This document shows, piece after piece, positions 21,272 to 31,825 of a stretch of DNA of 64,000 bases. Below the pieces are notes generated by a model. It was not told where the DNA came from. It saw only the letters and a program-made list of their open reading frames with translations, and made no database searches. Made by a program: the position numbers and the translations under genes. The stretch is from Amoeboaphelidium occidentale (taxonomy: Eukaryota > Aphelidiomycota > Aphelidea). The stretch lies in contig JALGPX010000001.1 of assembly GCA_023515795.1 (NCBI GenBank), positions 144,183 to 208,182 of the forward strand, in the 5' to 3' direction. How positions within the stretch are numbered: the first letter of the stretch is position 1; each line of letters begins with the position of its first letter.

Positions 21272-22296
21272 ATGGCTGCGAATATTGAGAATCTTGTCCA
21301 TGCCATCGCGGGTAAATTTTCCCATTGAAAGCAGAAGAATTAAGGCATTTTGAAATCTTTAGGCGCTGGTGGTGGCATAATAAGCATGACTCTGACTTAT
21401 CCATTAATTACAATCGGAACAAGAATGCAGACGTCCCATGGAAAGCAAACCTTTACAGATTCATTATTCAAAACGTACAAAAAGGAAGGCATTGCAGGGC
21501 TCTACTCTGGCTTGGACACTGCGGTATTCGGAATCGCTGTAACAAATGGCGTTTACTATTACTGGTACGAAATCGCAAAGAAGGCGTTTGAGAAGGATGG
21601 CAAACTGAGCATTGCTGAGTCGCTATTGGCTGGTGGTCTTGCTGGTGCTGCGACTGTATTGGTCACTAATCCTATTTGGGTTCTTAATACAAGGCTTGCT
21701 AGTGGCAAGGGAAATAAGAGCATTGACGAAGATTCGCCATCATCTTCACAGGAACAGCTTGTTAAAGATCAGTCTGCTTTTGATGTTCTGTTAAGTATCA
21801 TCAGAGAAGAAGGCGTTCAATCTTTATGGCAAGGTGTATGGCCTGCATTGATTCTTGTCGCAAACCCTTCGATTCAGTACATGGCATTTGAACAATTGAA
21901 ACAGTTGATGACTGATAAGTGGCGTGCTCTGAATAGTTTTGATTATTTTCTACTTGGTGCTGTAAGTAAATTGGCTGCTACATTTATTACTTATCCTTAC
22001 ATGTAAGTTTCAAGGTTTAAAGTGTGGCTAAACCTAAAAATTGTAGCGTGGTAAAGTCAAGAATGCAATTAAAACAGAAGCATAAGATCTCTACTTATGA
22101 AGCGCTTCGTAAAATTATTAATGATGAAGGCATTGCTGGGCTTTACAAAGGCTTAGGGAGCAAGCTTGCACAGAGTGTATTAACAGCAGCTATTCTGTTC
22201 TGGGCAAAGGAGTCACTAGTTGATGTTACACGAGAGGCATTGATATTCATCATGTCATTGTCTACTCTAATGAAGGCAAAGAAGTTAAGTCAATAA
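21272..22296 (+). CDS. Peroxisomal adenine-nucleotide/CoA-type mitochondrial carrier family protein (PMP47/ANT1-like)
   Basis: SLC25-family six-helix transporter, 309 residues, exons 21272-21311, 21363-22002 and 22047-22296 (introns 51 and 44 bases). The protein starts MAANIENLVHAIAG and joins to AGGGIISMTLTYPLITIGTRMQ, the first carrier repeat (PLxxxxxRMQ). The second repeat has NPIWVLNTRLASGK, the third TYPYIVVKSRMQLKQK across the second junction, and the chain ends ILFWAKESLVDV. The NPIWV and FWAKE features are those of peroxisomal PMP47/PMP34, which import ATP or cofactors. No peroxisomal signal visible beyond family resemblance. Confidence 0.87.
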
Positions 22297-22320
22297 ATAG
22301 CCAAATTAAATCATGTGATC

Positions 22321-22684
22321 TCATAATCGTTGTTCGATGGTCTGTTTCAGACATCTAGCCCTGGCAACATACATAAAACACTTGATCATCATTAGATTAT
22401 CTCTTGGGAATATCAATAGACCTCTTATACTTCCAAAGAACGTCACTTGCTGAGTTGAAACCACGAGCAGATCACCTTTGACCATTTCCTGAGCTGGCCA
22501 ATCGCAAAGCTTTTCTTTTCCAATACAACTTTGCAGAAGATTCAATGCCTACGGTAATTTACTCCTAAAGAACCTGTTTCGGTCTTACCTCTTTAGACTT
22601 ATTCATCATCAAAGGATCCGCCTCCCAAATTCCCAGCTGAGAGGAGGCGTCTGAACTCGTGGAATCCTTCGATACCGTCGCCAT
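22321..22684 (-). CDS. Small unrecognised protein, antisense to the 5' part of the Atos-like gene
   Basis: Putative 107-residue protein from two exons, plus-strand coordinates 22589-22684 (starts MATVSKDSTSSD) and 22321-22548, with a 40-base GTAAGA..TAG intron. It contains SCIGKEKLCDWPAQEMVKGD and a hydrophobic LLIFPRDNLMMIKCFMYVARAR and ends 25 bases from the carrier stop. I recognise no family. Both exons stay open in phase across a canonical intron, which argues for a real gene, but it overlaps the first exons of the plus-strand Atos-like gene, so one of the two 5' models may be wrong. Confidence 0.45.
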
Positions 22685-23481
22685 TGAAACAGTCGACTGA
22701 AGGCACCGCTTTTGGATCAGCAGATGATGAGCCGCTCAAGAGCCCTTCATTCATCAAAAGAAGATCATCGCTGACGGGCTCTCTTTTGGGGAATTATGAA
22801 GAATCTATTCTGAATGGACGTCTATCGACACCTCCGTCTGCATCGATTGATTTCCTCTGTCAGATTTCAGCATTGTCCTCAACTTCTTCTATCGCATTGA
22901 AACCGATTAGCATTCCATTCAAAGCTCAATTCTACCGCATCACGTCATCGGCATCGTTTGGCTCGGGATCTGTCGCAACTAATACTTCCATCAGGCATAG
23001 ATCTCTTTCTGATTCCACAGGCGCACACATCAACGCAGATCAATTGGCTGCTTCGTTCAACAGGCGCATGTCTTTGCAGTCGTCGCTTCCGTTTGTCGAA
23101 GAGGTTGGCACGCCGTATATTGGCACGATTGATTTGTCACAACCAATTCAAATCCCATTTCAGGGCAAACTTCAAATTATCATTAGAAATATGGACAAAT
23201 CTGTCGTGAAGGTGTTTTTAATTTCATACGATTACTCTGGGTTGAGTGTTGGTAACCGATCGTTTTTGAGGCACAAGATTTATGCTAAGCCAAAGGATCC
23301 TGATGCAATGCCAGGCGTTAAGGATTCTTTAAGATATGCTGTGTGTCTGCAATTCGTTTGTGGAAGTAATGAAGATGGTAAAAAGAAACGGTTATACATT
23401 ACAAAGAATATCAGAGCAGTGTTTTCAAACAGAGTAATTAGTGATCAGGAGGAATACAGAGTGGTTTATGATAGTGTGTGA
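22545..23481 (+). CDS. Atos-like (FAM214-type) conserved-domain protein
   Basis: Proposed exons 22545-22553 (MPT) and 22597-23481 with a 43-base intron give 297 residues; an upstream stop in the second exon's frame makes the intron necessary. The exon begins with SKDPPPKFPAERRRLNSWNP, followed by the family block SLLGNYEESILNGRLS. The C-terminal Atos domain shows YIGTIDLSQPIQIPFQGKLQ, MDKSVVKVFLISYDYSGL and RHKIYAKP. Relatives act in transcriptional control in animals and meiotic chromosome segregation in fission yeast. The domain call is solid; the first tiny exon is a model. Confidence 0.78.
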
Positions 23482-23544
23482 CTATGATGGATGGCTGCTT
23501 AATAGAAGTTTCTTTTGCATTTCATTTAGAGATACATTCTGCTT

Positions 23545-25427
23545 TTATTGTTCAATTAGGTCTCCAAACACTTTGAAGATGTCTCCCTTAACAAAATCAT
23601 TGTCCACAATGTTCACCAAGTAATAGGAGTCAGCAATACCTTCTAACAATTTGGCTGGTTCAGAGTCCTTCTCGTACAATAAAGCCCATTCATTCCAGAT
23701 TTGGAAAGCTTCATTCTTCCATGCCAAGAAACTGTTCTTTTCTACAATTGTTGGCTGAAGGATTTCTTTACCTGGGAAAACACCCCAAGTGACAGCATTC
23801 ACAGTTTCAATTTCGCCAGAGACATTAGTCAACAAAGTTCCTTGTTTATCAACAGCATAATAAGTGAATGAAGGATAATTTTTTAGAGAATTGATTAAAT
23901 CATTCATTGCTTTTGGATGAACAAAGAATTCCAAGTAAGCCTTCTGGTAAACATAACCATTCTTTGGTCCCCAACCAAAAGTAGTGTCTTTAGATGGCAA
24001 ACCATTAACAGCAGGCTGAGAGTTGACAGTCAAGAAACCTTGCTTGTTTAATTTGATAAGTTGATCCTTTATACAATCTGTTTCTGCAGACAAAGGCTGG
24101 TCACACCATGGTAAAGCTCTGATTTCTCCTTTACAATACTTTGAGAAAATTTCACAGACTTCCTCAGTTGTTTTAGGAGTGTCCCATAATTCAAGTGCTT
24201 CAGCTGGAGTGTACTTCAAAGAAATACCATAACCATCCAACTCACCATAAGCAGGAGATCTGCTATCACCCCATCTGCCGTTAGGGAATTCATCCCAAGC
24301 TTCAGTGCGCATAACATAAGTTCTTGTGCGATTCTTCCAGAAAATAGGTCTAACATTTTCTTTTGTACGATTCTTGGCCAGAGATGGTTGCCATGGTAAA
24401 GGTTTAGCAACTTCAATGTCAGCAACAAATTGTAAACCTTCCAAAATCAAACGAACACTCTTTTCCAAATTCAAAGTGTAAAAGTGGAAGCATCTGGTTC
24501 CGTGAGCCTTCAACTTGTTACACATTGCAATCGCGAGCTGAACACCATAATCCTTGACAGCCTGATCGTCGTCTTTAATTGGCTCAAGGGCCTTCCATAT
24601 TTCAGGAGGCACATAAGTCTTGCACAGTGTAGTCATTCTCTTGAAACCACCATAACTCTGGATAGGCATGATACCAGGCAAAATAGGAACATTAATTCCA
24701 ATGGATCTACACTTCTCGACCCACCTTAAATACAACTCCGTGTCATAAAACAACTGAGTAACAATGTAATCAGCACCAGCATCAACCTTCTCCTTCAAAA
24801 ACAGCAAATCAGCTTCCTTGTCTGGATTGTCAAGGTGACCTTCAGGATAACCAGCAACGGACACACAAAAATAATCGCCATACTCTGCGCGAATGTACTT
24901 GACCAAATCAACCGCATTAGAGAAGCCAGAGTCACACTGAACCCACTCAGTTTGACCACGAGGAGGATCTACACACAGTAGAAGTTAGACATTCAGACAA
25001 GCAATATTAAACTAACCCCCTCTTAACGCCAAAATGTTCTGAATACCTGCATCCTTTGCTTCCTTCAGCGCCAAATCGATCTTTTCCTTTGGCATATTTG
25101 TGCAGGTCAAATGCATACAAGTTTCCAAGCCATAAACGTTCTGAGCAGTCGAGCAAATCTCCATCGTCAACTCGCTGGTTGTTCCACCAGCACCCCACGT
25201 GACGTCGATGAATTCAGGGCCCAGTGTGTACATTCTAAACAAGTTAATCGAGAGGTCTAAGCCATTTACCGTTCCAGACGATCAAACAAGTTTTGCACAC
25301 CCTAAAGAGTTCAGCTTAGCGGTAAAGTTGGTGCGATTACCTGTGCGGTTTTCGGTGGGAAATATTCAAACGACCATCCGCAGCGGTCTTCATTTATTGC
25401 AGTGTTAATTTTGTCAATGATTTTCAT
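23545..25427 (-). CDS. MET13/MTHFR: Methylenetetrahydrofolate reductase
   Basis: FAD enzyme reducing 5,10-methylene-THF to 5-methyl-THF for methionine synthesis. Four exons in plus coordinates: 25341-25427, 25270-25301, 25017-25234 and 23545-24968, with introns of 39, 35 and 48 bases; they join to 586 residues. Conserved pieces are [12 protein letters not shown] (catalytic Glu), [19 protein letters not shown] over two junctions, [30 protein letters not shown] across the third junction, [18 protein letters not shown] and the C-terminal regulatory domain [20 protein letters not shown]. The ATG at 25427 is chosen because the frame further upstream (to 25517) overlaps the neighbouring gene's 3' end. 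Confidence 0.96.
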
Positions 25428-25513
25428 GTCGTCGAGCAAACACAACAGCGACAATCTGATTGTGTCACAACAGGAATTCACAGCGAAACGCGATTCGGCG
25501 AATAGAAATCGCT

Positions 25514-26840
25514 TCAAGGCAAGCGCTCAGCTGACGTTCCTGGTGAGTTTGTGCTGCTTTTACTTTTGCTTGGAGGTGCGTTGATGTCAAGTAAACCCAT
25601 CGCTTCAGCATTTGTCAGGATGTTGTTTGGTGATACCGATGCTGGTCTTACATCTAAAGGTGCACTACCCAATGTTTCAAAAATATTTGCCAATATATCA
25701 TCTGTAATGTCAGCAGTTAATGGAATATCTGCTCCTTCCTCGCCTGCGACATACGACCTATTAAGCATGGCTTGTCGTTCTGGTATGATTCTTGAATGGT
25801 GTCGTTCCTGTTTACCATCTTCAACTACAAAAGAAGCTACTCGGTCCAAATAAGCATTGTCATTTTTTGTGGGTGATTTTGAAGCTGGAAATTTGAAAGT
25901 ATCAAGAAGTTCTTGTTGTCTACGGAACTCTTCTTCTGTGATTTCGATACCCTGCGCTCTAATGCTATCCAACATTTTTCTTTCTTCTTCACTTAGTACA
26001 CTTTGATTCTTCTGCGGCGCAACATGCTTTACTGGGACGTGAACGGACTGTCTAGCCGGTTTTGGGTTACTTGAGTGTCGTTTAGAGTATGATGAATCGC
26101 GCGCATGAGAATCTCTGTGAGAGTGTCTTTTGCTTTCATGCTTTTGTGGACTATTCAAAGCATCATTAGAACTCAAATTACTTGAAGCTCTGTTCAAACT
26201 CATCTGTGACTCTCTGACCTTTGATTTGTTATGACTCTTGCTTGACTTCTTCTTCTGATGCTGTTTACGTCTCATTAAATCGTAATCAGGAGTAGTAGCA
26301 GCAGCGGGACGATTGTACAATACGGAGCGATCAATCTGAATACCTCTAGGATCTTTCCAATCTTTTGGTTGAGGTATAATTTCATAAGCCTTCTCCAAAC
26401 CTAGCAAACTTCTCCTGTATTTTTGCCTTCTCCTGCAAAAGTACATACATAACAAGGTATTAGCCATTATAAGGAGAATCGTAAAAGACACCAATAATAT
26501 TTGTGTGTTGCCATCAGCCGTGTTCACTTTGAACCCTGCGACAAAGGCTGGATCAGGAACATTTGGAACTGTTTGTCTAAAAGTGATCTTCAGTCTAGTC
26601 TTGTAGGATTTTGAGCTATTCGTGGATGACAATGTATCATAGTCTGTCATATAATCATAAGTGAAATCATCTATGTTACTCCTCCGAGTTGTAACAACCA
26701 GAGGTGTGGTTGTTGCTGATGCTTCCGCTGTCGCAGTAATTGCGATTGCTACAAAGGTCGGTTTCAACTATTCCAAATGATCTACCTGTCTCTAATAGTA
26801 AGCATGTAAGCAATATAAGAACGCTAACGGGACGATACAT
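25514..26840 (-). CDS. Single-pass type I membrane protein, unrecognised
   Basis: Exons (plus coordinates) 26786-26840 and 25514-26748 with a 37-base intron give 429 residues. The first exon supplies a signal peptide, MYRPVSVLILLTCLLLE. A short Thr/Tyr-rich ectodomain of roughly 90 residues follows, then a transmembrane segment (ILLVSFTILLIMANTLLCMYF) and a basic stop-transfer CRRRQKYRR. The cytosolic tail of about 300 residues is His/Lys/Ser-rich and mostly disordered, with an acidic C-terminal part. No domain recognised; a cell-surface sensor or wall-related protein is conceivable but unproven. Confidence 0.7.
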
Positions 26841-26916
26841 GGCGGTTTGCGAAAATCAATATATTTATATATACACCAAGACGATCGAATGAATTTACCA
26901 CTAACAAGCAGCAAAC

Positions 26917-28203
26917 TCATTCTGATTTTGTGTCGGAATAATCAATGTACTCAAAGCTTTCTTCTTTTGTCGGTCCTCTGTGCTTTAATTTACTTTTGCC
27001 AATGGTGTTATCTTTTGATTTCCCTTCATTGAATCCCAACGCGTTGTCAAGGTGAATTTCTTCAATGTATGCGTCTGTGTGGCGTTCATTAATGGGAGTA
27101 ACATCAGCATAAGTAATATCCTCTTTCTTTTCCGATAAATTCGGTGCAATCGAATAAGCAACAGCTGTTGTAACCCAAGATAGCAATCCAGGCAATAATG
27201 TGGATTTTGGTGATGGCAAAACATCCTTGAATGTGTCAACGGTAGCAACTGAAATAGTCGAAGTCCTGCGATCATCCCCAGGATCAATGGTAGTCTGTGG
27301 TCTTGTGCCAGGAATAGACGGAGGGATTATTTCTTCGGGTATTCTTAAGCTTTCTTGATATTTAGCGTACAATTTCGAAGCTTTCTCTGATAGAATCTCA
27401 AATAAGGTTCTAACAGACTGATTACCTCCACCATTGCCGTCTGGACCTAATGATCTATCACCAGGCAGAGGTTGCAGTTCAACATGAGCCGCAGCTAATA
27501 ATCTATCAATAACACGATAGTACTGAATCGCAGGCCAAAAGATCAAACCATAAGCAACGATATAACACAAAGCAACTTCAGGAAACAATAACAATATCGC
27601 CTGTAATAAACAATACAAAATAAATCCTGTTAGCGCGTACAATCCCAAATTATGCGAGCGCAGTGCAATGAAATTAGACTTGAAAGCGTAAAAGTAAAAC
27701 TCAAAAGTCGCCAAGCGAACACATAGCGCATTGAAGTCAACCAGAGCACTCGCAGGCAAAGAGTTACGCTGATCATATCTTATCGCTGAATTGAACCTTC
27801 CGACAAGATCCGTGCGCCTCCAATACTGACTAATTGTAAGAATATCGTAAATGAAGTAAATAAAGCCAAGATTCAACAGTAAACTCAGCCACTGCGCTTT
27901 GATGAATAACGTGAAGCCATAAGAGTACAGCCCAATAAAAAGCAACGCAATCACCGGTTTCTTGCCAAGCAGAATGGAAACGTAAAAGTTTGTGATCATT
28001 TCTCTGTGTTGCGCCAATTGGCTTCCGTAATACACAGAGCGCTCATTTATCCACTTTTCCTTCAACGCAGCGTCTCTTTCAGAACTGTTCAGTCCGTTAG
28101 TGGTCGGCTCTGGTGCAGAATTGTTTGTGGTACCAAAGAATGATGAAAACATCTCAAGGAAATGATGAAACTCTCGAATCACGAAGTCACGCGACACTTT
28201 CAA
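26917..28203 (-). CDS. RETREG/FAM134-like reticulon-homology protein, candidate ER-phagy receptor
   Basis: Single-exon, 428 residues. After a short cytosolic start come two hydrophobic hairpins: KPVIALLFIGLYSYGFTLF with WLSLLLNLGFIYFIYDIL, then GLYALTGFILYCLLQAILLLF leading into PEVALCYIVAYGLIFWPAIQYY. The P-x-V-x-L-x-Y..WP pattern is that of the second RETREG hairpin. The tail is disordered and acidic and ends with EESFEYIDYSD, where F417-E-Y-I420 preceded by acidic residues fits an Atg8-binding LIR. Animal FAM134 proteins use the same layout to deliver ER to autophagosomes. Homology is by pattern; other reticulon-like ER shapers remain possible. Confidence 0.6.
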   Translation of the reverse strand: MKVSRDFVIREFHHFLEMFSSFFGTTNNSAPEPTTNGLNSSERDAALKEKWINERSVYYGSQLAQHREMITNFYVSILLGKKPVIALLFIGLYSYGFTLFIKAQWLSLLLNLGFIYFIYDILTISQYWRRTDLVGRFNSAIRYDQRNSLPASALVDFNALCVRLATFEFYFYAFKSNFIALRSHNLGLYALTGFILYCLLQAILLLFPEVALCYIVAYGLIFWPAIQYYRVIDRLLAAAHVELQPLPGDRSLGPDGNGGGNQSVRTLFEILSEKASKLYAKYQESLRIPEEIIPPSIPGTRPQTTIDPGDDRRTSTISVATVDTFKDVLPSPKSTLLPGLLSWVTTAVAYSIAPNLSEKKEDITYADVTPINERHTDAYIEEIHLDNALGFNEGKSKDNTIGKSKLKHRGPTKEESFEYIDYSDTKSE

Positions 28204-28221
28204 GCTGTTCTATTGGAAGCT

Positions 28222-29088
28222 TTATTCTGGTTTGGGCTTTTTCGGAAAGAACTTTGTAATTTTCTGTTCTCCTTTTTCAGGCTTACGTTTCTTTGAAGGG
28301 GTGGTCGCTGGTTGCTCTTTGTAGTTATGCTCTGATCTTTTCACACATTCTTCTGAATCATTCTTGATACTTGAAACAGCCTTCCCAACAGGTCGAACTA
28401 TGACAGTATTAGACAAATCCTTTTCTTTAGTATCCATAGCATCTTCAAATTGATATTTCACTCTTTGATCGTAATCTTCAATTAAATGCTTCACTTGATC
28501 ATAAGTCTTCTCAGCATTTAACCATTCATTTCTGCTCTTTTCATCCAATAACAGCAGAGGCATGCGATCATGAATAGAAGCCATCACAGAATGGTTCTTT
28601 GAATCCGTTGTGATCAGAGCGTATGAGTCGATCTGTTCTGTTTCATCAGACTTGTTCTTCCAAGTATTACAAAAGGCAGCAACATACATTAGCTCATCTT
28701 TCTTGGCCAAAGTAAAATAGAATGGGAACTTGTTCTTTCCTACAGATCGCCACTCGTAGAATCCCTGACAGAGCACAATGCATCTCTGTTTGTCCTTTAG
28801 AGGTCTGTAAAGAGGTTTTGTCTCTACGGAATCATCCCTGCAATTGATCGTCAATGCTTTTCCATCTTTTGACCACGAAGGTATTAATCCCCACTTCTAC
28901 CAACAGATTAAAGTATGATCAAATGTTACCATTGTCTGAAGGACATGATCTTTAGTGATGATCGGCTGGTGCTTCATTGGGGTCACATTAAAAGACTTCC
29001 TGTAACGTTCCTTGTGTATCCATTTAGTGATTTTGGTCTTTTGCTGAACCTCCTCTGGCTCAATGTACATCGCAGTGCGTCCACACAT
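28222..29088 (-). CDS. HMCES: HMCES/YedK-type SRAP abasic-site protein
   Basis: Forms a protective thiazolidine crosslink with abasic sites in single-stranded DNA. Exons (plus coordinates) 28930-29088 and 28222-28896, with a 33-base intron, give 277 residues. Met removal exposes catalytic Cys2 (MCGRTAMY). SFNVTP supplies the conserved Asn region; the junction restores MKWGLIPSWSKDGKALTINC; FYEWR and IHDRMP carry the active-site Glu and His. The C-terminus is Lys-rich with QKITKFFPKK, resembling a PCNA-interacting box. Divergent from the SDR gene with 130 bases between starts. Confidence 0.95.
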
Positions 29089-29218
29089 TTATGAGACGAA
29101 ATTTAAAGTTTCAACAGAAATCTCTTTGATATTTCACGTAATTCTATGCGGCGCAGTCTTATCTGAAGAAGTATCATGTGAACACAATCTGTTTCGTTTC
29201 CTCTAAACAAGTTTCGTA

Positions 29219-30140
29219 ATGCTGAAAAACAAGGTCATTTTCATTACAGGTGCCAGCAGAGGTATCGGAAAAGCAATTGCATTGAGGTAATTCTGAAACG
29301 AAACTTTATACCCTTCTTACCTCCATTAGATGTGCAAGGGACGGAGCAAAGATTGTTGTCGCTGCAAAGACTGCTGAACCACATCCAAAGTTGCCTGGAA
29401 CAATTTACACTGCTGCTGAAGAAATCGAAAAAGCTGGTGGTAAAGCCCTTCCAATTACCTGCGACATTCGGGATGAAGAGGCTGTTATAAAGGCAATCCA
29501 GAAGACAGTTGATCATTTTGGTGGTATCGACATTGTGATTAATAATGCCTCTGCTATTAATTTGACTGATACTGAGAGCACTTCAATGAAGAGATACGAT
29601 TTAATGCATCAGGTCAATGCTCGTGGAACGTATGTTGTTACAAAGCACGCTGTGAAACATTTGAAGAAGGCCAAGAATCCTCATGTTCTTGTTTTATCTC
29701 CGCCTCTAAGTTATGAGTCTCGTTGGTTTGAACCTCATGTTGCTTACACTATGGCAAAGTTTGGTATGTCCATGTGTGTATCTGGTTGGGCTGGGGAGTT
29801 CAGGAGTGATGGTGTCGCAGTCAATGCTTTGTGGCCACGAACTGCTATTGATACTGCTGCAATGCAAATGATTCCTGGCGCAGAAGATACTTCAAAGTTC
29901 AGAAAAGTTGAGATTATGGCTGATGCTGCATATGCTATTCTGTGTCAAGATTCAAAGTCTTACACTGGAAACTTTTGTATTGACGACGAAGTGATTTTGT
30001 CGCAAGGTATCAAGAATTTGGATGTTTACTCAGTTGTGCCTGGAACAAAAGATTTCTTTCCTGATTTCTTTATTCCAGATAATTACAAGTTCAAGCTTCC
30101 TCCATTGAAAGTTCTGAAAGGGCCAACATCAAAGTTGTAA
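29219..30140 (+). CDS. Short-chain dehydrogenase/reductase, HSDL2-like
   Basis: NAD(P)-dependent oxidoreductase. Exons 29219-29286 and 29330-30140 (43-base intron) give 292 residues. TGASRGIG (residues 10-17) is the cofactor loop, CDIRDE and NNASA follow, and YTMAK holds the catalytic Tyr and Lys. KTAEPHPKLPGTIYTAAEEI and HVLVLSPPLS are typical of the HSDL2 group, usually peroxisomal or mitochondrial. It lacks the SCP2 sterol-carrier domain that animal HSDL2 carries, and it has no obvious C-terminal SKL (ends SKL after GPTSKL: residues S-K-L are in fact the last three, a PTS1). Peroxisomal location is therefore likely. Confidence 0.88.
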
Positions 30141-30184
30141 ATCGAAGAATATAAGGGTCATTCTTTTGGTCACAGAGTCTTTAA

Positions 30185-30739
30185 TTATGCAGCACATGAG
30201 AATTGTGCACCAATTTGTCTGATGAAACCGTCGCGTATCCATACTTGGAAGCCCTGTAAGAAACAATCATCTCTGTCGCCAGCCATTCCATAAGGTCCTT
30301 CGCCAGCATCTTGACCAGCACATCTTATTCCACTTGCATCACAAATCTTGTCAATGTTATATCCTGAGCGAATTTGCAATGCTTTGAAACCTGCTGCACG
30401 GGCTGATAACAGAACTTTTGTCGTTGAACTTGCAGTATAATGCGTATTAACATCCACGCGTGAACCATCGCTGCACCACAATTCAATATCAGCTACAGGT
30501 CCACCATCAACAGTGATCAAAAGGTCTGTAACCAAAGTTCCATCTGGACATAGATGAGTTTCACCATCACGAACACCCCAACCTTCAGCTCTGTTTCTAC
30601 CATACATATTTGTTTGAACTATGCGCCGATTACTCAGATCCTTGTTGGTCCAGATGGTACATGAACATAAATATATCAAAGCATTGAAGAGTAGCACTTC
30701 AATGAGCATTTTTCTGAAAATAATTTTGTCAAGATTCAA
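30185..30739 (-). CDS. Secreted Cys-containing protein, VMO1/jacalin-like pattern
   Basis: Single-exon, 184 residues. A hydrophobic start (MLIEVLLFNALIYLCSC from residue 11) looks like a signal peptide. The mature part has repeated short strands with GWGVRDGETHLCPDG, VADIELWCSDGSRVD, FKALQIRSG and GFQVWIRDGFIRQIGAQF. The ELWCSDGSRVD rhythm resembles beta-prism vitelline-membrane-outer-layer or jacalin-like proteins, but I cannot confirm it. Probably extracellular and carbohydrate- or wall-associated. The exact start (residue 1 or 11) is open. Confidence 0.55.
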   Translation of the reverse strand: MNLDKIIFRKMLIEVLLFNALIYLCSCTIWTNKDLSNRRIVQTNMYGRNRAEGWGVRDGETHLCPDGTLVTDLLITVDGGPVADIELWCSDGSRVDVNTHYTASSTTKVLLSARAAGFKALQIRSGYNIDKICDASGIRCAGQDAGEGPYGMAGDRDDCFLQGFQVWIRDGFIRQIGAQFSCAA

Positions 30740-30925
30740 GTGAATCTAGGCGTCAAAAAATGAATCATGCACATCGAGATTCTATCGATTGTTTCCCAGG
30801 ATACAGGGGTTTTTTTTGACACAATTAAAAAGGAAGATTGTGGAATGATAATTAAATTTTAAGAAAAAAGAGAGCATGTTTTGGATCATTTCTGAATGAA
30901 TAACGCTGTATCTTTCCATAACAGG

Positions 30926-31825
30926 TCATGGGAGTTTGTCTGCTGTTTGGCTTCCACCTTGGTCATCATTGGTCTTGTCTTTGAGTTTAAGTGGTGGAAG
31001 CACGATCGGTCCCTCTTGCTTAGGCACAACGTAGTTTGGATGCGTGAGTGCTCCTTGAGACCGAAGTGACCAGTTTTGTAAGCTGTGGTTATTGAGATTC
31101 GACCCAGAAGCTGATATGTACTGTGGCATTGGTAGCATGTTCTGCTGGTAGGAGAAGTTTCCCGAAGTGTTCAATATAGGATATGGCATAGTGCCAGGAG
31201 GTTGAAGTGAATTATTCCGACGAAGCGAATCGTTAATTATTTGGTCGACGTGTGGGTTCGATGCAGAAACATTCAAACTTCCTTGAAAAGCGTATCCCGG
31301 ATATAAAGAAGAATGATATCCATATGGAGATCTTGAATTAAAAGGCGGTGATATTAAATAAGGCTGTGTTCCAGAAGAAGTGGCGACTGTTGTCATGGCG
31401 TGATCTGGAAGACGCAAACTGTCTGATCGCCGACGCTGAGAATCAGTACTAGGATCTGATGCTCTTCTCTTTGAAGGGCCGAATGAGGCACCCGATGCGA
31501 TGGAAATGTTGTGAGACGACACACTATACCGATGTTGAGTCCTTGCCTGTGACGTCGTCATCGTCTGGTTGTTCTTCAATGGTCTTCCAAGCTTCTTTCG
31601 AGCTGCGTCAACACATTGTTCCGGAGGCAATCCTCTCCTTATGCATGCATCGCAAGGTCTTCCACCTGTGCAAGCAATATGCTTCCGTTTGCAGACAGCA
31701 CATGCCACTTTGTTCTTTGGAATCGTCGGTTGATCGTCATATTTAATAGGATTTAGTTGGACCACTGATTTGGGCTCGTTAATGTGTGCATCTCCCTGTG
31801 TATTCAGTTTGTGGCCAGTGTCCAT
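30926..31825 (-). CDS. Zn2Cys6 zinc-cluster transcription factor, Ert1/Gsm1-like
   Basis: Fungal-type regulator, 299 residues, single exon. The binuclear cluster has Cys at 42, 45, 52, 58, 61 and 71 (ACAVCKRKHIACTGG, then RPCDACIRRGLPPEQC), followed by the basic linker VDAARKKLGRPLKN. The cluster spacing and CVDAARKK segment resemble the Ert1/Gsm1 group that controls gluconeogenic genes. The rest is Ser/Asn/Pro-rich and disordered, without the usual PAS-like domain of that group, so orthology is not assured. Confidence 0.82.
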   Translation of the reverse strand: MDTGHKLNTQGDAHINEPKSVVQLNPIKYDDQPTIPKNKVACAVCKRKHIACTGGRPCDACIRRGLPPEQCVDAARKKLGRPLKNNQTMTTSQARTQHRYSVSSHNISIASGASFGPSKRRASDPSTDSQRRRSDSLRLPDHAMTTVATSSGTQPYLISPPFNSRSPYGYHSSLYPGYAFQGSLNVSASNPHVDQIINDSLRRNNSLQPPGTMPYPILNTSGNFSYQQNMLPMPQYISASGSNLNNHSLQNWSLRSQGALTHPNYVVPKQEGPIVLPPLKLKDKTNDDQGGSQTADKLP

